Assembly: GCA_900321335.1 (NCBI GenBank) | Contig: ONVR01000232.1 | Location: forward strand, 1-13,895 | DNA length: 13,895 bases | Direction of reading: 5' to 3' | Origin: an uncultured Eubacteriales bacterium | GTDB lineage: Bacteria > Bacillota > Clostridia > Oscillospirales > Oscillospiraceae | Part shown: one piece after another, positions 13,230 through 13,895 of the stretch | Layout of the letters: every line of letters begins with the position of its first letter | Position numbering within the stretch: the stretch's first letter is position 1 | Made by a program: the position numbers and the translations under genes | Notes under the pieces: model-generated | What the model saw: only the letters and a program-made list of their open reading frames with translations | What the model was told of the DNA's origin: nothing | The model's database searches: none

Positions 13230-13895
13230 TTGAACGTACTGGAGATCCGGGATCTGGATAAAAGCTTTGTCTCCCACAAAAAGGGGACCCTCGTCCACGC
13301 GGTGGACCACGTAAACCTCACCCTGGCGAAGGGGGAGTTTCTGGGCATCGTGGGGGAATCCGGCTGCGGCAAGAGCACCATTGCCAAGCTGGTCATGGGG
13401 CTGCTCACCCCGGATGGCGGGGAGATCCTGCTCGACGGGGAGGCGCTCCGCTGTCCCTATTCCCGAGGGGTATACAAGCGCCTGCAGATGATCTTTCAAA
13501 TGCCCAAGGACTCCTTTGACCCCCGGCGGACCATCGGCAAATGCCTGACGGGGGTGCTGAAAAACTTCGGAACCCCGGCGGAACAGTGCCGGGAAAAGGC
13601 CGTCGCCCTGCTGGAACGGGTGGGCCTCAACGACACCTTTTTCAACAAATATCCCCATGAGATGAGCGGCGGCGAGTGCCAGCGGGCCGCCATCGCCAGA
13701 GCTATGGCCGCGGAGCCGGAGATCCTCATCTGCGACGAGATCACCAGCGCCCTGGACGTGAGCGTGCAGGCGCAGATCGTGGATCTGATCCTCCGGCTCA
13801 AGGAGAAAGGGGAGATCTCCGTGATCTTCATCTCACACGATCTGGCCCTGGTGCAGGGGATCTGCGACAGGATCTTTGTCATGCGGGACGGAAAG
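13230..13895 (+). CDS. ABC transporter ATP-binding protein, DppF/NikE type (3' end outside window)
   Basis: This is the second ATPase of the importer, with 222 residues in the window and no stop before the right edge. It shows Walker A GESGCGKS (42-49), Q-loop Gln90 (MIFQMPKDSFDPR), signature MSGGECQR (145-152), Walker B ILICDEI (165-171) followed by TSALD, and H-loop His203. The Walker B is DEI rather than the usual DEP. The start chosen is TTG 13230, because AGGAGG at 13216-13221 is 8 bases upstream; an in-frame GTG at 13221 overlaps that site. It completes the permease-permease-binding protein-ATPase-ATPase set. Roughly the last 90-100 residues, including the peptide-transporter C-terminal extension, lie beyond the window. 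Confidence 0.93.
   Translation, partial: MNVLEIRDLDKSFVSHKKGTLVHAVDHVNLTLAKGEFLGIVGESGCGKSTIAKLVMGLLTPDGGEILLDGEALRCPYSRGVYKRLQMIFQMPKDSFDPRRTIGKCLTGVLKNFGTPAEQCREKAVALLERVGLNDTFFNKYPHEMSGGECQRAAIARAMAAEPEILICDEITSALDVSVQAQIVDLILRLKEKGEISVIFISHDLALVQGICDRIFVMRDGK

Noticed and set aside
1..13895. CRISPR array, tRNA/rRNA genes, insertion sequences or prophage
   Set aside because: No regularly spaced repeats, cloverleaf-like genes, transposase or integrase frames, or terminal repeats were seen. The window is ordinary operonic chromosome.

Overview
The window looks like a chromosome segment from a GC-rich, strictly anaerobic Firmicute, probably class Clostridia and possibly an Oscillospiraceae-like gut lineage. 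That placement is an inference from strong AGGAGG-type ribosome binding sites, the AsrABC dissimilatory-type sulfite reductase, a hybrid-cluster protein of the anaerobe type, and the GC-rich coding style. No taxonomic marker is present to prove it.

Layout. (1) 1-1130 is the 3' end of an F-type ATP synthase operon: the truncated beta subunit (atpD) and complete epsilon subunit (atpC). It is closed by a strong bidirectional terminator shared with the convergent hcp gene. (2) 1183-6501 is a redox/sulfite module. It holds hcp on the minus strand, a divergent CRP/FNR-family regulator on the plus strand, then asrA-asrB-asrC and a terminator. Each of the two intergenic regions beside the regulator carries a dyad with CRP-type spacing. 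Read in the direction of transcription, the 16-base cores agree at 12 of 16 positions and sit at the same distance from a candidate -10 box (predicted centre -41.5). This predicts that the regulator activates both hcp and asrABC and represses itself. (3) 6777-8318 encodes an unusual protein made of two tandem class I SAM-methyltransferase domains, preceded by a strong hairpin. (4) 8319-8823 is a non-coding regulatory block: an AT-rich dyad, a cluster of CCGAAAA repeats, a near-perfect sigma-A promoter, a cobalamin riboswitch and an intrinsic terminator with a matching anti-terminator segment. (5) 8824-13895 is a peptide/nickel-type ABC transporter operon: permease, permease, lipoprotein binding protein, ATPase and a second ATPase cut by the window edge. 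Its genes overlap or nearly touch.

How it works together. Hcp (nitric oxide/hydroxylamine chemistry) and AsrABC (sulfite to sulfide with NADH) appear to form one small regulon under the local CRP/FNR protein. The transporter is placed under cobalamin repression, which points to uptake of cobalt, a cobalt chelate, a cobamide precursor or another B12-linked nutrient rather than ordinary peptides. The tandem methyltransferase next to it is the least explained gene. Together with the riboswitch-controlled transporter it is the best candidate here for an undescribed system, although the functional link is only inferred from adjacency.
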